A stretch of DNA of 64,000 nucleotides, taken from assembly GCA_029882215.1 (NCBI GenBank), contig JAOULC010000013.1, forward strand, positions 1-64,000, in the 5' to 3' direction. This stretch comes from Gammaproteobacteria bacterium (GTDB lineage: Bacteria > Pseudomonadota > Gammaproteobacteria > SZUA-229). Shown here in pieces: positions 24,356-34,502 of the stretch (the first letter of the stretch is position 1; every line of letters begins with the position of its first letter). The translations under genes were made by a program, and so were the position numbers. Below the pieces are notes generated by a model. The model did no database searches. It saw nothing but the letters and a program-made list of their open reading frames with translations, and was not told the origin of the DNA.

Positions 24356-26464
24356 CTATACTTCACCATACTGCTCGGCACCCGATAACCAGCGACGGAT
24401 GAGTGGCTCAATAATTTGCGGATGACTTGCCGTTATCACTTCAGCTTCTTTTTTAACCTGAACCAGCAGCGCCTCGTCACGTAAAATATCGGCAATTCTA
24501 AACTGCATTAGTCCGGTCTGACGCGTCCCCAACACTTCACCCGGGCCGCGGATCTTTAAATCTTCTTCCGCTATATCAAAACCGCTGTTGGTTTCCCGCA
24601 TAATCGCCAGCCGCTTCTTTGCCGTTTTTGATAAAGGGTTGCTATACATCAGCACACAACTACTGGCTGTAGAACCACGGCCAACCCGGCCACGCAACTG
24701 ATGTAACTGAGACAGCCCGAGGCGTTCTGCATTTTCAATAATCATTAATGATGAATTGGGTACATCCACACCCACTTCGATAACAGTCGTCGCGACTAAG
24801 AGGTCGATGTCTTTATTTTTAAACTCACTCATCACGGTTTCTTTTTCAAGCGGCTTCATTCGCCCGTGCACCAGCCCTATTTTAAATTCCGCCATGACCT
24901 CCTGTAGCAGAGCCTGAGTATCTTCTGCTGCCTGACACTGCAAGACTTCTGACTCTTCGACCAACGTGCAGACCCAGTATACCTGTCTGCCCTCGCTAAT
25001 CGCCGCCCGTACCCGCTGGGTGATCTCTGGTCGTCTTGACTCATGCAGCACCACGGTTTTTACCGGTGTCCTGCCCGGCGGCAGTTCATCAATCACCGAC
25101 ACATCAAGATCACCATACGCCGTCATTGCCAGTGTTCTGGGGATCGGTGTTGCTGTCATTATTAACTGATGCGCTGAGACGCCTTTATTTTTTAGTGCCA
25201 GTCTTTGATGCACACCGAAGCGGTGCTGTTCATCAATCACTACTAATGACAAGTGAGAAAACACCACATCTTGCTGAAACAATGCGTGGGTACCGACAAC
25301 AATATTCGCCTCACCATTGCTGATAATTTCCAGCATTTCGCGACGTTGTTTAACTTTTGTTTTACCTGACAACCAGGCCACTTTTAATCCCAGCTCATTT
25401 GCCCAGCTTGTGAAATTTGCGTAATGTTGTTCGGCCAGAATTTCGGTAGGTGCCATAATCGCCGCTTGCCGCCCCGAGTTCACCGCCATTAAACAGGCAG
25501 CAAAAGCCACCACGGTTTTACCCGAGCCGACATCGCCCTGCACCAGTCTTAACATCGGTTTTGGCTGTAAAATATCTGCCTTAATCACCGCCATCACTTT
25601 ATCCTGCGCGGAGGTCAACTCAAACGGCAATTGTTTTATAAAGCGCGTCAGTAATTCACCGCCATCAGATAATTTTTCAGCGCCCTGCGCCTGTATTTTA
25701 TCTCTTAACTGCTGCAAACTGAGTTGGTGTGTCAGCAACTCTTCAAACGCCAGTCGCTGCTGCGCCGGATGTACGCCTTCTTCAAGCGCCGCCAGCGAAA
25801 CATCCGGCGGTGGTCTGTGAATAAAGTTAATCGCTGCTTTCAAATTAATCGGCCGCTGACCTGACAGGGTTGTTGTTTCCGGCAAATAATCCGTTAGCAA
25901 GGCACTATTTTCCTGATTCAGTATTTCAAGAACCTGATCCGTCAAACGCTTTAATGTCAGCTGGTGCACACCATCTGTTGTCGGGTAAACCGCTGTCAGG
26001 GTTTGATCCGCCGGTGACAGTTCAGCTGTCAATACTTCACTGAACTCCGGGTGAATCATTTCAAGGTGATTGGTGACTCTGCGCGCTTCGCCATAGCAGC
26101 GTATGCGTTTCCCCTTTGCCAGCTTCTCCTGCTGAGCACTGCTAAAATTGAAAAATCGCAGTTTGATTGAACCTGTGCCGTCCGCCATATGCACCATCAG
26201 TATACGCCGCCGCTGCCGGCCACTGCGACTAAAACTAATAGCGCTATGCTCAACCACACCCTCAATCACAGCACGGTTTGAATGATGTAGCGAGCCAATC
26301 GCGACGATGCGTGTTCGGTCTTCATAACGCAGTGGCAGATGAAACAGTACATCCTGCAGACAGAAAAGATTAAGCCGCGCCAGCTTATCGGCCATGCGCG
26401 GCCCGACACCTTTTAATGATGTCAGTGAGTTTAAATCAATGGATTTTTGATTTGAAGAGGACAA
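24356..26464 (-). CDS. recG: ATP-dependent DNA helicase RecG
   Basis: RecG reverses stalled replication forks and moves branched DNA. The 702-residue protein has the N-terminal OB wedge domain (LHHSNRAVIEGVVE onward) and two helicase lobes with Walker A GDVGSGKT, DEQHRFG (motif II as DExH) and TATPIPRT. The start is TTG at 26464. An in-frame stop, which is the ridA stop itself, lies five codons upstream, and no ATG is available before the conserved LNSLTSLKGVGP. It is the last gene of the gmk-rpoZ-spoT-ridA-recG run. Confidence 0.97.
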   Translation of the reverse strand: MSSSNQKSIDLNSLTSLKGVGPRMADKLARLNLFCLQDVLFHLPLRYEDRTRIVAIGSLHHSNRAVIEGVVEHSAISFSRSGRQRRRILMVHMADGTGSIKLRFFNFSSAQQEKLAKGKRIRCYGEARRVTNHLEMIHPEFSEVLTAELSPADQTLTAVYPTTDGVHQLTLKRLTDQVLEILNQENSALLTDYLPETTTLSGQRPINLKAAINFIHRPPPDVSLAALEEGVHPAQQRLAFEELLTHQLSLQQLRDKIQAQGAEKLSDGGELLTRFIKQLPFELTSAQDKVMAVIKADILQPKPMLRLVQGDVGSGKTVVAFAACLMAVNSGRQAAIMAPTEILAEQHYANFTSWANELGLKVAWLSGKTKVKQRREMLEIISNGEANIVVGTHALFQQDVVFSHLSLVVIDEQHRFGVHQRLALKNKGVSAHQLIMTATPIPRTLAMTAYGDLDVSVIDELPPGRTPVKTVVLHESRRPEITQRVRAAISEGRQVYWVCTLVEESEVLQCQAAEDTQALLQEVMAEFKIGLVHGRMKPLEKETVMSEFKNKDIDLLVATTVIEVGVDVPNSSLMIIENAERLGLSQLHQLRGRVGRGSTASSCVLMYSNPLSKTAKKRLAIMRETNSGFDIAEEDLKIRGPGEVLGTRQTGLMQFRIADILRDEALLVQVKKEAEVITASHPQIIEPLIRRWLSGAEQYGEV

Positions 26465-26476
26465 GGAATTATGAGG

Positions 26477-26863
26477 TTAACTGTCGAGCTCCAGTATTGC
26501 ATCCATCTCAACACCGGCATCCTTTGGTAACTGAGCCACACCGATAGCTGCACGCGCAGGGTATGGTTGCTGAAAATAATCGGCCATAACTTCATTCACT
26601 ATAGGGAAGTGACTCAGGTCAGTTAAAAAAACATTCAGTTTGGCCACGTCTTTTAAGCTGCCACCGGCCGCCTCAGCCACTGCGGTCAGATTATCAAATA
26701 CCCGGCGAATTTCCGCTTCAATATTACCTTCAACCATTTCCATTGTTTGCGGAATTAACGGAATCTGACCGGACATATACACGGTACTGCCCACTTTAAC
26801 AGCCTGTGAGTAAGTACCGATTGCCTGCGGTGCTTTGTCTGTTGAAATAATTTCGCGTGCCAT
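26477..26863 (-). CDS. ridA: RidA family enamine/imine deaminase
   Basis: RidA hydrolyses reactive 2-aminoacrylate and related enamines released by pyridoxal enzymes. The 128-residue protein shows the family pattern: [19 protein letters not shown], the catalytic Arg in PARAAIGV, and the C-terminal acidic EMDAI. It lies between spoT and recG, which is the usual place in gammaproteobacteria, 12 bases upstream of recG. Confidence 0.95.
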   Translation of the reverse strand: MAREIISTDKAPQAIGTYSQAVKVGSTVYMSGQIPLIPQTMEMVEGNIEAEIRRVFDNLTAVAEAAGGSLKDVAKLNVFLTDLSHFPIVNEVMADYFQQPYPARAAIGVAQLPKDAGVEMDAILELDS

Positions 26864-27041
26864 TATTTTTCTCTTATTATTTAAGATCTTTGCATTAATA
26901 GCTTACAAAGGTTTCTTGTTGAAATTACAGGTCTGGCCTGACTTGAATCAAAACAAGCCATATGATTTTAAAAGACCCGATGATTATTTTGTATCAGCGT
27001 TTTCTGAGCCTGTAATAATAATTACTGGCAAGTTTTATAAT

Positions 27042-29234
27042 TTAACGCATTCGCCAAATTTTTAAAACCGGCTGCATGATACGCAGACGCCGCATTATTC
27101 TTGCAAGATGCTTTCTGTTTTTAATACTGATATTAAATGTGATGTGACTGATCACACCGTCCCGGTCTTCTATGTCAACCAGATCTATATTGGCATCTTC
27201 TTCTGAAATACCGGTAGCCAGTCTGGCCAGCATGCCCGGCTGGTTTCTCACCTCGGCACAAATCCGCGCGGTGAAATCTCCATCGAGCTCATCCATCCAG
27301 GTCACATCCACTATCTGATCCGGCCTGTGCCGCAGCGACTCTATGTTTTTGCAGCCTTCGCGATGCACAACAATGCCGCGACCTTTATTAAACACCGCCA
27401 CAATATGATCATTAGGAATAGGGTTACAGCATTTTGCATAGGACACCACCATGCCCTCGGTACCGCTAATGGCTAACGGGGCCAGTGACTGTACGCTCTG
27501 AGCTTCAAACACCTCGCCATTCTCATCATACATGGCCGGTAATAAACGTCGTGCGACAAGACTTGGCGGACGATTTCCCAGTCCGATATCAACCAGCAAT
27601 TCATCCAGTCGTTCAAAGTGAAACTCTTCAAGTACCTGCTTCACATGCTCATTGTCAAGATCTTCCAGACTGGTTGAATAGACTTTTAAACAGCGGTTCA
27701 TCAAGCGTGTCCCCTGTGCCAGAGCCTCACCGGTTTTCATATTCTTCAGGTAGTTACGAATATTGGTTCTGGCACGCACACTAACAACATAATTGAGCCA
27801 GACAGGGTTGGGACGCGCCATCGGTGAGGTCACGATATCAACGGTCTGACCGCTATATAACGGGGTGTTCAGTGGCGCGAACTGATGATCCAGTTTAGCC
27901 GCCACACAGGTATTGCCAACTCCGGTGTGCACCGCATAAGCAAAGTCTACCGGTGTTGAACCTTTCGGCAGCTTTATGATATCGCCTTCCGGGGTATACA
28001 CATAAATCTCATCCGGAAACAAATCAACTTTTACATTATCTAAAAACTCAACCGGGTTGCCGGCATGCTGCTGCATTTCGAGCAGACCGGTCAGCCAGTC
28101 TCGCGCTCTTGCCTGCGCCCCCTGATGACCGTGAGAGTCTTCACTGGTTTTATAAAGCCAGTGCGCGGCAATTCCCGCTTCAGCAAATTCTTCCATCTCT
28201 TTAGTTCTGACCTGCAGCTCCATAGGGATCGCATGCGGGCCGTACATAGCGGAGTGCAGACTCTGATAACCATTACCTTTGGGGATGGCAATATAGTCTT
28301 TAAATCGCCCAGGAATCGGTTTAAATAAATTATGCGCCACGCCCAGAACACGATAACAATTATCCACTGTCTGCACGATCACGCGAATCGCATACACATC
28401 GAATACTTTCTTAAATGGCAGCCGCTTGGTTTTCATTTTTCGGTAAAGGCTATACAGGTGTTTCTTACGCGCAAACACTTCAGCATCAATACCAATTTCT
28501 TCAAGCCGGGTCTTTATTGCCATATCGACTTTCTGCACAACTTCTTTACGATGCCCGCTGACGTGCTGCACTGCGTTCATTAAAACCGCGTACCGGTACG
28601 GGTACATCGCCTGGAAGCCCAGGTTTTCAAGCTCGACTCTTAAGGCATTAATACCAAGGCGCTGTGCAATAGGTGCATAGATCTCGAGTGTTTCTTTCGC
28701 GATACGTCGTTTCTTATCCGGCCGCATGACGCCGAGCGTACGCATATTATGTAAGCGGTCTGCCAGCTTGATCATGATTACCCGGATATCACGTGCCATT
28801 GCCAGCAAAACTTTCTGAATGTTTTCAGCCTGCTGTTCCTGCTTATCTTTATTTTCTATTTTTGTGAGTTTTGAAACGCCATCGACCAGTTCGGCAACAT
28901 CTTCACCGAATTCATTTGAAATCTGTTCTTTGGAACTGGGGGTGTCTTCGATCACATCGTGCAGGATGGCAGCGACAATGGTGCGGGAATCAACGTGCAT
29001 TTCTGCAAGAATACGTGCCACCGCAATAGGGTGGTAAATATAGGGCTCACCGGTCATTCGATACTGACCTTCGTGTGCATTAGCCCCGAAAAGATAGGCC
29101 TGATAAACGTCCTTTATCTGAGCTTCATCCATATAGGGCTCAAGTTCAAGACACAAATCACTGATTAAAAACCGCTCTTCATCGGCAATCATTTCCGATT
29201 CATCAACGATATCTAACTGACTGTGTTCTGACAT
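27042..29234 (-). CDS. spoT: bifunctional (p)ppGpp synthetase/hydrolase SpoT
   Basis: The 730-residue protein has all RSH parts: HD hydrolase (about 45-195) with intact ILHDVIEDT, so hydrolysis is likely active; the synthetase domain (about 235-370) with GRFKDYIAIPKGNGYQSLH; the TGS domain (YVYTPEGDIIKLP, about 405-465); and a C-terminal ACT domain. This is the only RSH enzyme in the window. Its place between rpoZ and ridA-recG marks it as SpoT rather than RelA. The frame extends to 29279, just after the rpoZ stop; I use the ATG at 29234 (MSEHSQLD), although its ribosome site is weak. Confidence 0.96.
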   Translation of the reverse strand: MSEHSQLDIVDESEMIADEERFLISDLCLELEPYMDEAQIKDVYQAYLFGANAHEGQYRMTGEPYIYHPIAVARILAEMHVDSRTIVAAILHDVIEDTPSSKEQISNEFGEDVAELVDGVSKLTKIENKDKQEQQAENIQKVLLAMARDIRVIMIKLADRLHNMRTLGVMRPDKKRRIAKETLEIYAPIAQRLGINALRVELENLGFQAMYPYRYAVLMNAVQHVSGHRKEVVQKVDMAIKTRLEEIGIDAEVFARKKHLYSLYRKMKTKRLPFKKVFDVYAIRVIVQTVDNCYRVLGVAHNLFKPIPGRFKDYIAIPKGNGYQSLHSAMYGPHAIPMELQVRTKEMEEFAEAGIAAHWLYKTSEDSHGHQGAQARARDWLTGLLEMQQHAGNPVEFLDNVKVDLFPDEIYVYTPEGDIIKLPKGSTPVDFAYAVHTGVGNTCVAAKLDHQFAPLNTPLYSGQTVDIVTSPMARPNPVWLNYVVSVRARTNIRNYLKNMKTGEALAQGTRLMNRCLKVYSTSLEDLDNEHVKQVLEEFHFERLDELLVDIGLGNRPPSLVARRLLPAMYDENGEVFEAQSVQSLAPLAISGTEGMVVSYAKCCNPIPNDHIVAVFNKGRGIVVHREGCKNIESLRHRPDQIVDVTWMDELDGDFTARICAEVRNQPGMLARLATGISEEDANIDLVDIEDRDGVISHITFNISIKNRKHLARIMRRLRIMQPVLKIWRMR

Positions 29235-29283
29235 GTTTCTACCAGGTCGTTTTGCGCCAGCCTGAGTTGGCAGGCGCATGAGC

Positions 29284-29544
29284 CTATTCTGCTGCCAGTT
29301 CGTCTTCAGCAGCGACTACGGCTTCCATCGCGTGCTCTTTGGCTGAGACAGCATCAAGAATTGAATTTGTTACCAGACCTTCTGATATTTCACGCAGCGC
29401 CAGAACAGTCGGTTTATCATTATCAACAGGTACCATAGATTCACCACCCATTGCGATTTGACGCGCACGCTTTGCGGCAACCAGTACTAACTGAAAGCGA
29501 TTTTCAACATTGTCCAGACAATCTTCTACTGTTAAACGAGCCAT
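29284..29544 (-). CDS. rpoZ: RNA polymerase omega subunit
   Basis: The 86-residue protein starts [20 protein letters not shown], the omega signature, with AAKRARQIA after it. Omega supports assembly of the beta' subunit and forms part of the ppGpp site on RNA polymerase. That fits its place between gmk, which makes GDP, and spoT, which handles ppGpp. The gaps are 31 bases to gmk and 49 to spoT, which indicates one transcript. Confidence 0.97.
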   Translation of the reverse strand: MARLTVEDCLDNVENRFQLVLVAAKRARQIAMGGESMVPVDNDKPTVLALREISEGLVTNSILDAVSAKEHAMEAVVAAEDELAAE

Positions 29545-29575
29545 ATTATTCCTACCCTATTAATTCTTTATAAAA

Positions 29576-30190
29576 CTAATTTAATAAATCTAACAACAGC
29601 GCTTTAATACGCTTATCCTGTTTTGATAGCCTGACGCGGTTACTGATTAATATAGCTGACATTTCCTCCAGAGCCATATTAAAGTCATCATTCACTATCA
29701 AATAATCAAACTCGCCATAATGTGACATTTCACTTTCTGCATCACGCATACGACGATCAATAATTTCTTCACTGTCTGTACCTCGGTTTGAAAGGCGCAA
29801 ACGCAGTTCTTTTTTCGATGGAGGCAGGATAAAAACAGACAGGGTCTCCGGAATCTGTTTTCTGATTTGAGCGGCGCCCTGCCAGTCTATTTCCAGAATC
29901 ACATCTTTGCCACTTTGCAGCAATTCCTCTACATGCTTTTGTGATGTGCCGTAATAGTTATCAAATACTTTAGCATGCTCAAGAAACTCGGCATTTTCTA
30001 CCATCGAAGTAAACGTATCGGTATCGATAAAATGATAATGCACCCCGTCAACCTCACCTTCGCGTTTTGCTCGCGTGGTGTGAGAAACAGAAATAACCAC
30101 CTCGTTAGAAGTGTTCATTAGTTCTCGCAGTAAACTAGTTTTCCCCGCTCCAGAAGGCGCAGAAATGATATAAAGCGTGCCTGTACTCAA
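29576..30190 (-). CDS. gmk: guanylate kinase
   Basis: Gmk turns GMP into GDP with ATP. The P-loop IISAPSGAGKTSL lies at residues 8-20, and the GMP-binding block is SVSHTTRAKREGEVDGVHYHF. At 204 residues the enzyme is complete. Translation must start at the TTG at 30190: the upstream frame meets a stop (TAA) within five codons, and the first internal ATG would remove the P-loop. No ribosome site is obvious. It heads the rpoZ-spoT-ridA-recG run. The 190 bases upstream hold no gene I can see. Confidence 0.95.
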   Translation of the reverse strand: MSTGTLYIISAPSGAGKTSLLRELMNTSNEVVISVSHTTRAKREGEVDGVHYHFIDTDTFTSMVENAEFLEHAKVFDNYYGTSQKHVEELLQSGKDVILEIDWQGAAQIRKQIPETLSVFILPPSKKELRLRLSNRGTDSEEIIDRRMRDAESEMSHYGEFDYLIVNDDFNMALEEMSAILISNRVRLSKQDKRIKALLLDLLN

Positions 30191-30380
30191 GTGACTATCT
30201 ATTTATGAACTCGGATTAGTAAGGATACTCGATTTTGAGCTTTAAAGGGAGATCAAAAGCGCCATTAGGGCTTAAAAAATGCAAATTTAAGCCCAATCTT
30301 CTAATAAATGATACAAAATTATCGTAGCGCCCGGCATTCAATATTTTACCGTTGCCATCTACTGATAGCGGCCAGCAGCA

Positions 30381-32303
30381 CTACTTTAAGCGGTAGCTCG
30401 ATTCCAGATAGCTACGCAATGACCATATCGAATGCGCCAGTGCTTTTTTCATTAATTCGGGGTCCTGCTGCTCGGCTTTGCTCAGGTGCGGCTTTTTATA
30501 CACATACTGCACCGGCTCTTTATGCTTTTGCATAATCGCGACATTGCCATCTTCCTGCATATAAGCCTGCGTGGTATCAAACTGCATAATAGCCCGCCCC
30601 GGCATCGTCGAGCGTGTCAGGTCGCGGCCAATCGCAGGATAAGTCGCATCAACCCCCATAATCGATAACAATGTGGGCAATAAATCTATCTGACTTGCCA
30701 AGCGACTATAGGTCTGCGGCTTAACATCAGCACCCAGAATTAAAGCCGGGATATGAAAGCGCTCAATAGGAACAATCTCAGCCCCGTAAACTCTTGAATT
30801 GTGATCGGCAACGATCAGGAACACGGTATTTTCCCAGTACTTTGATTTTTTTGCCTTACGAATAAACTCACCCAGCGCATAATCGGCATATTTCACCGCA
30901 TTATTGACAGTCTGTTTCTCCTCGTCATACAACTCGATGCGGCCATCCGGGAACTCAAAGGGCGAGTGATTGGTAGAAGTGAAGACCAGGCTGAAGAAAG
31001 GCTGGCCATCTTCATAAGATGAGAATGACTCATGTGCTTTGGAGAACAGATCTTCATCGGACGCGCCCCATGAACCGGTGAATACCGGATTTTTAAAATC
31101 CGGCTCTTCAATGATTTTATCAAAACCATTGCTGGCAAAGAATCGCTTCATATTATCAAAATGCGCTTCACCACCGTAAATAAAGCTGGTGTCATAACCT
31201 TTTTCTTTCAGCAGCTGCGCGATGGTAAAAAAGTTGGTTTGTGATTTTGTGAGCTTAACCACACTGCGCAGCGGGGTGGGGGTGAAACCGGTCACCACTG
31301 CCTCGATACCGCGAACAGAACGCGTGCCGGTAGCGTATAGGTTATTCAGCCACATGCCTTCTTTGGTCAATTTATCCAGCTCCGGGGTAAGTGGCAAGCC
31401 ACCCAGCGAACCCACAAATTCAGCCCCCAGACTTTCTTCCAGCACGATGACCAGGTTCAGTGGCTTTTCACGCTTATGTGTCGCCTCATGAAAGTGCAGC
31501 GTCGACTGTTGACCGGCAGTGAAATATTGCTCATCAATCCCCATTTCCTGTTTAACCAGACGGCTCACTTCATCATCAGGAAGTTTTCCATATTGCACAT
31601 TAGACTGACTCTCGTTCATCATTTCACGCAGTGCATATAACACGGAATAAGCCGAGCTCAACGGCAAAGTATTGACCATAGGATCACTTGAAAATGCCAC
31701 AGTGCTTGGATTAACACCACGGTGGCCCAGAGTGGAGCGGGCCATCATCACAGCCAGTAACAGTAACAGCGGACTTAACAGGATTGCCTTCCACCAGCGC
31801 ACTGCCTGCACCTGAATCGCTGCAGTTTTTAGCCGGCCATACAGCCATTTGAAAGACAACGCGGAAAATATAATGGTGAAGATCAGTTGTAGTTTATAGG
31901 CCTCCCATAGCGTTGAAATGACCTCTTTAGGGTATTTAAGGTATTCCACATATAGCACATTAGGCCGCAGATCAAACTGGTTAATAAATGACGGTGTCGA
32001 TAACTCAACAAATACGACAGCAACAAACAACAGTGCCAGATAGAGCGTAACAACAATACGCCAGACCGGCAGCGATTGTTTAAAAATAAGAATCAGTGGC
32101 GTAAGGGATAACGGGATGAATAACACCATACCAATCAAGACCAGATCAAAGCGCAAACCCTGAGCAAAGATAAAAAACAAATTATCTGTCGCCGTGACGC
32201 GCTCACCCTGCCAGATGACTAATCCGGCTCGTGACAAAGATAAAAAGACAATGATACTGACAGCAAACCATACAAAGGGCTTTAAAAAACGAAGATCTGA
32301 CAT
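30381..32303 (-). CDS. LTA-synthase/OpgB family membrane sulfatase-fold enzyme (phosphoglycerol-transferase type)
   Basis: Five membrane helices fill residues 1-190, followed by a periplasmic alkaline-phosphatase-fold domain. Catalytic residues match the LtaS family: Glu in IVLEESLGAE, the nucleophile Thr in TGTRSVRG, and the metal pair in VADHNS. In Gram-negative bacteria such enzymes transfer phosphoglycerol or phosphoethanolamine from lipids to periplasmic glucans or other acceptors. The acceptor here is unknown. Length (640) and topology are typical. The gene stands alone between gmk and amrS. A second, EptA-like member of the superfamily lies at 48197. Confidence 0.9.
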   Translation of the reverse strand: MSDLRFLKPFVWFAVSIIVFLSLSRAGLVIWQGERVTATDNLFFIFAQGLRFDLVLIGMVLFIPLSLTPLILIFKQSLPVWRIVVTLYLALLFVAVVFVELSTPSFINQFDLRPNVLYVEYLKYPKEVISTLWEAYKLQLIFTIIFSALSFKWLYGRLKTAAIQVQAVRWWKAILLSPLLLLLAVMMARSTLGHRGVNPSTVAFSSDPMVNTLPLSSAYSVLYALREMMNESQSNVQYGKLPDDEVSRLVKQEMGIDEQYFTAGQQSTLHFHEATHKREKPLNLVIVLEESLGAEFVGSLGGLPLTPELDKLTKEGMWLNNLYATGTRSVRGIEAVVTGFTPTPLRSVVKLTKSQTNFFTIAQLLKEKGYDTSFIYGGEAHFDNMKRFFASNGFDKIIEEPDFKNPVFTGSWGASDEDLFSKAHESFSSYEDGQPFFSLVFTSTNHSPFEFPDGRIELYDEEKQTVNNAVKYADYALGEFIRKAKKSKYWENTVFLIVADHNSRVYGAEIVPIERFHIPALILGADVKPQTYSRLASQIDLLPTLLSIMGVDATYPAIGRDLTRSTMPGRAIMQFDTTQAYMQEDGNVAIMQKHKEPVQYVYKKPHLSKAEQQDPELMKKALAHSIWSLRSYLESSYRLK

Positions 32304-32466
32304 AATGGAAATAACTCTACAAGAAAATACATGACTATATTTTATTAATTCTCCCGCGGTTCAAAACCAGACGGGCCAGTTGGGTACATAATAACAACGA
32401 TTGCATGAAACAAATAGTTTCATTATCTTAAAAACACGACAGATTAGGCCATTAAATATGGCCAGC

Positions 32467-33540
32467 CTACATTCTCACCGGTTGTCTTTTAGCTCCCCAG
32501 TTACCGGGCTTTGCTTCAAATACACCGGCCATTTTTGTGCCGCAGGACTGACAACACCCCTCTGCTGTCAGGTTCCAGCGACCCAGTTCATACCAGTCCC
32601 GTTCTATCAGCAAAGCACCGCACTGATGACACCAGCTACTGTCCGCGGCTTTATCATGCACATTACCGACATAGGCATAGCGCACACCGGCTTTCATCGC
32701 GATGTCTCTGGCCATAATCAGGCTGGCATGCGATGTAGACGGCACATCCATCATTTTAAAATCCGGATGAAAGGCACTGAAGTGCATAGGCATATCCGGC
32801 CCCAGATTTTCTACCACCCATTTACACATTTCTGTGAGCTCTTTCTCAGAGTCATTTTCACCGGGAATAATGAGTGTGGTAGTTTCCAGCCAGCAATCGG
32901 TTTCATGCTGAATATACTTCAGTGTCTCCAGCACCGGCTCAAGGTGACCGCCGGTAATTTTGTGATAAAAGCGCTCAGTAAAGGCTTTTAAATCCACATT
33001 TGCCGCATCCATCCAATGGTAAAACTCAGTCCGTGGTTCCGGGCTGACATAGCCTGCCGTCACGGCTACGGATTTAATATTTTTTTCGCGACAGGCTTTG
33101 GCCACATCAATCGCGTATTCATGAAAAATCACCGGATCGTTATAGGTATAGGCCACACTCCGGCAGCCTAACTCAGCTGCCGTATTAGCGATCATTGAGG
33201 GTGTTGCCGCATCCGCCAGTGTATCCATCTCGCGTGATTTACTGATATCCCAGTTCTGGCAAAACTTACAGGCCAAATTACAACCCGCCGTGCCAAACGA
33301 GAACACCGGCGTACCGGGTAAAAAATGATTAAGCGGTTTTTTTTCAACAGGATCTATACAAAAACCACTGGAGCGACCATAAGTCGTCAGTACAATCTCA
33401 TTGTCCTGACGAGCACGGACAAAGCACAAGCCCTGCTGCCCGTCATGTAGTTTGCACTCGCGCGGGCACAGATCACACTGCACGCGGCCGTCATCCAGCA
33501 AGTGCCAGTATTTGGTTTTAACCACACAAGGATCAGGCAT
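32467..33540 (-). CDS. amrS: AmmeMemoRadiSam system radical SAM enzyme (AmrS)
   Basis: The 357-residue protein has the N-terminal CDLCPREC zinc-ribbon-like pair, the radical SAM motif C87-x3-C91-x2-C94 (CNLACKFC) and a C-terminal CxxC pair set (CHQCGA and CQSCGT). This is the standard AmrS form. It is divergent from amrB and amrA, which completes the three-gene AmmeMemoRadiSam set. The system spans bacteria and archaea and has human relatives MEMO1 and AMMECR1; the reaction was not settled as far as I know. The ATG at 33540 is chosen over the GTG just before it because AGGTGT lies at better distance. Confidence 0.94.
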   Translation of the reverse strand: MPDPCVVKTKYWHLLDDGRVQCDLCPRECKLHDGQQGLCFVRARQDNEIVLTTYGRSSGFCIDPVEKKPLNHFLPGTPVFSFGTAGCNLACKFCQNWDISKSREMDTLADAATPSMIANTAAELGCRSVAYTYNDPVIFHEYAIDVAKACREKNIKSVAVTAGYVSPEPRTEFYHWMDAANVDLKAFTERFYHKITGGHLEPVLETLKYIQHETDCWLETTTLIIPGENDSEKELTEMCKWVVENLGPDMPMHFSAFHPDFKMMDVPSTSHASLIMARDIAMKAGVRYAYVGNVHDKAADSSWCHQCGALLIERDWYELGRWNLTAEGCCQSCGTKMAGVFEAKPGNWGAKRQPVRM

Positions 33541-33692
33541 CACACACCTCTTACTTTGACTTATATAAATAAATCTTCATGTTATATGATGGTGACACAG
33601 TATCACTATTGCAAGCAGGGTATTTGTCACTATGATAGAAACAGAACTATCTTGCTTTTTTAGTCTACCCTTTGTTTTGCAGGAGCGTCATC

Positions 33693-34502
33693 ATGAACGA
33701 AACCGTGCATCAAATCAGACTCCCCGCTGTTGCCGGTATGTTTTACCCGGCAGACAGAAAAACCTTAAACCATGATATTCAGCATTACCTTAAGCTGGCT
33801 CAGGCTTCACACCCCGCTTTAGATATCAAACCTAAAGCCATTATTGTGCCACATGCCGGTTATATATTTTCTGCCGCTATTGCCGCCTCCGCCTACCAGT
33901 ACCTTATCCCGCATAAGCACAAAATTAACCGCGTTGTATTGCTCGGCCCGTGTCATAGAACCTTTTTCAAAGGCCTTGCCTTACCGGCATCCGACGCCTT
34001 CAATACGCCACTGGGCAATATCCCGGTTGATCAGGCAGCTGGCCAGCTATTATCCGGCCTTGATCAGGTCATTATCTCTGAGCAGGCACACACAGACGAA
34101 CACAGCCTTGAGGTACAGCTGCCGTTTTTACAGTCCATATTAGATCATTTTTCTCTTATTCCGCTGGTAGTCGGAGATGCCAGCCAGCAGGAAGTTGCCG
34201 AAGTGCTTGAGCGCTTATGGGGCGACGAACAGACGCTGATTGTTCTCAGCACCGACCTCAGTCACTATCACGATTATCATCACGCCAAGCAATTAGACCG
34301 TTCGACCAGCGATGCCATTGCTAATTTAAAACCTGAACTTATCGGTTATGAAGATGCTTGCGGCCGCAATGGATTGAAAGGCGTATTATCAATTGCCAGG
34401 CAAAAGCAGCTGTCTGTCGACATACTCGACATCAGAAACTCCGGTGACACTGCAGGCGACAAAAACCGCGTTGTGGGCTATGGTGCTTATGCCATCCATT
34501 AA
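33693..34502 (+). CDS. amrB: AmmeMemoRadiSam system protein B (MEMO1 homologue)
   Basis: A MEMO-family protein of 269 residues. The likely metal-binding residues are all present: His in VPHAGYIFSAA, His in LGPCHRTFF, and Cys in DACGRNGL near the C-terminus, with TDEHSLEVQLPF and STDLSHY as further family blocks. Human MEMO1 binds iron or copper at the matching site. The ATG at 33693 follows AGGAG; the frame before it is open but lacks a ribosome site. amrA overlaps the end of this gene, so the two proteins are made in a coupled way. Confidence 0.94.
   Translation: MNETVHQIRLPAVAGMFYPADRKTLNHDIQHYLKLAQASHPALDIKPKAIIVPHAGYIFSAAIAASAYQYLIPHKHKINRVVLLGPCHRTFFKGLALPASDAFNTPLGNIPVDQAAGQLLSGLDQVIISEQAHTDEHSLEVQLPFLQSILDHFSLIPLVVGDASQQEVAEVLERLWGDEQTLIVLSTDLSHYHDYHHAKQLDRSTSDAIANLKPELIGYEDACGRNGLKGVLSIARQKQLSVDILDIRNSGDTAGDKNRVVGYGAYAIH

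Noticed and set aside
32401-32991. Long + strand frame (196 codons) opposite amrS
   Set aside because: It lies almost wholly over the conserved C-terminal part of amrS, has no recognisable domain and no ribosome site; it is a shadow of amrS codon use.
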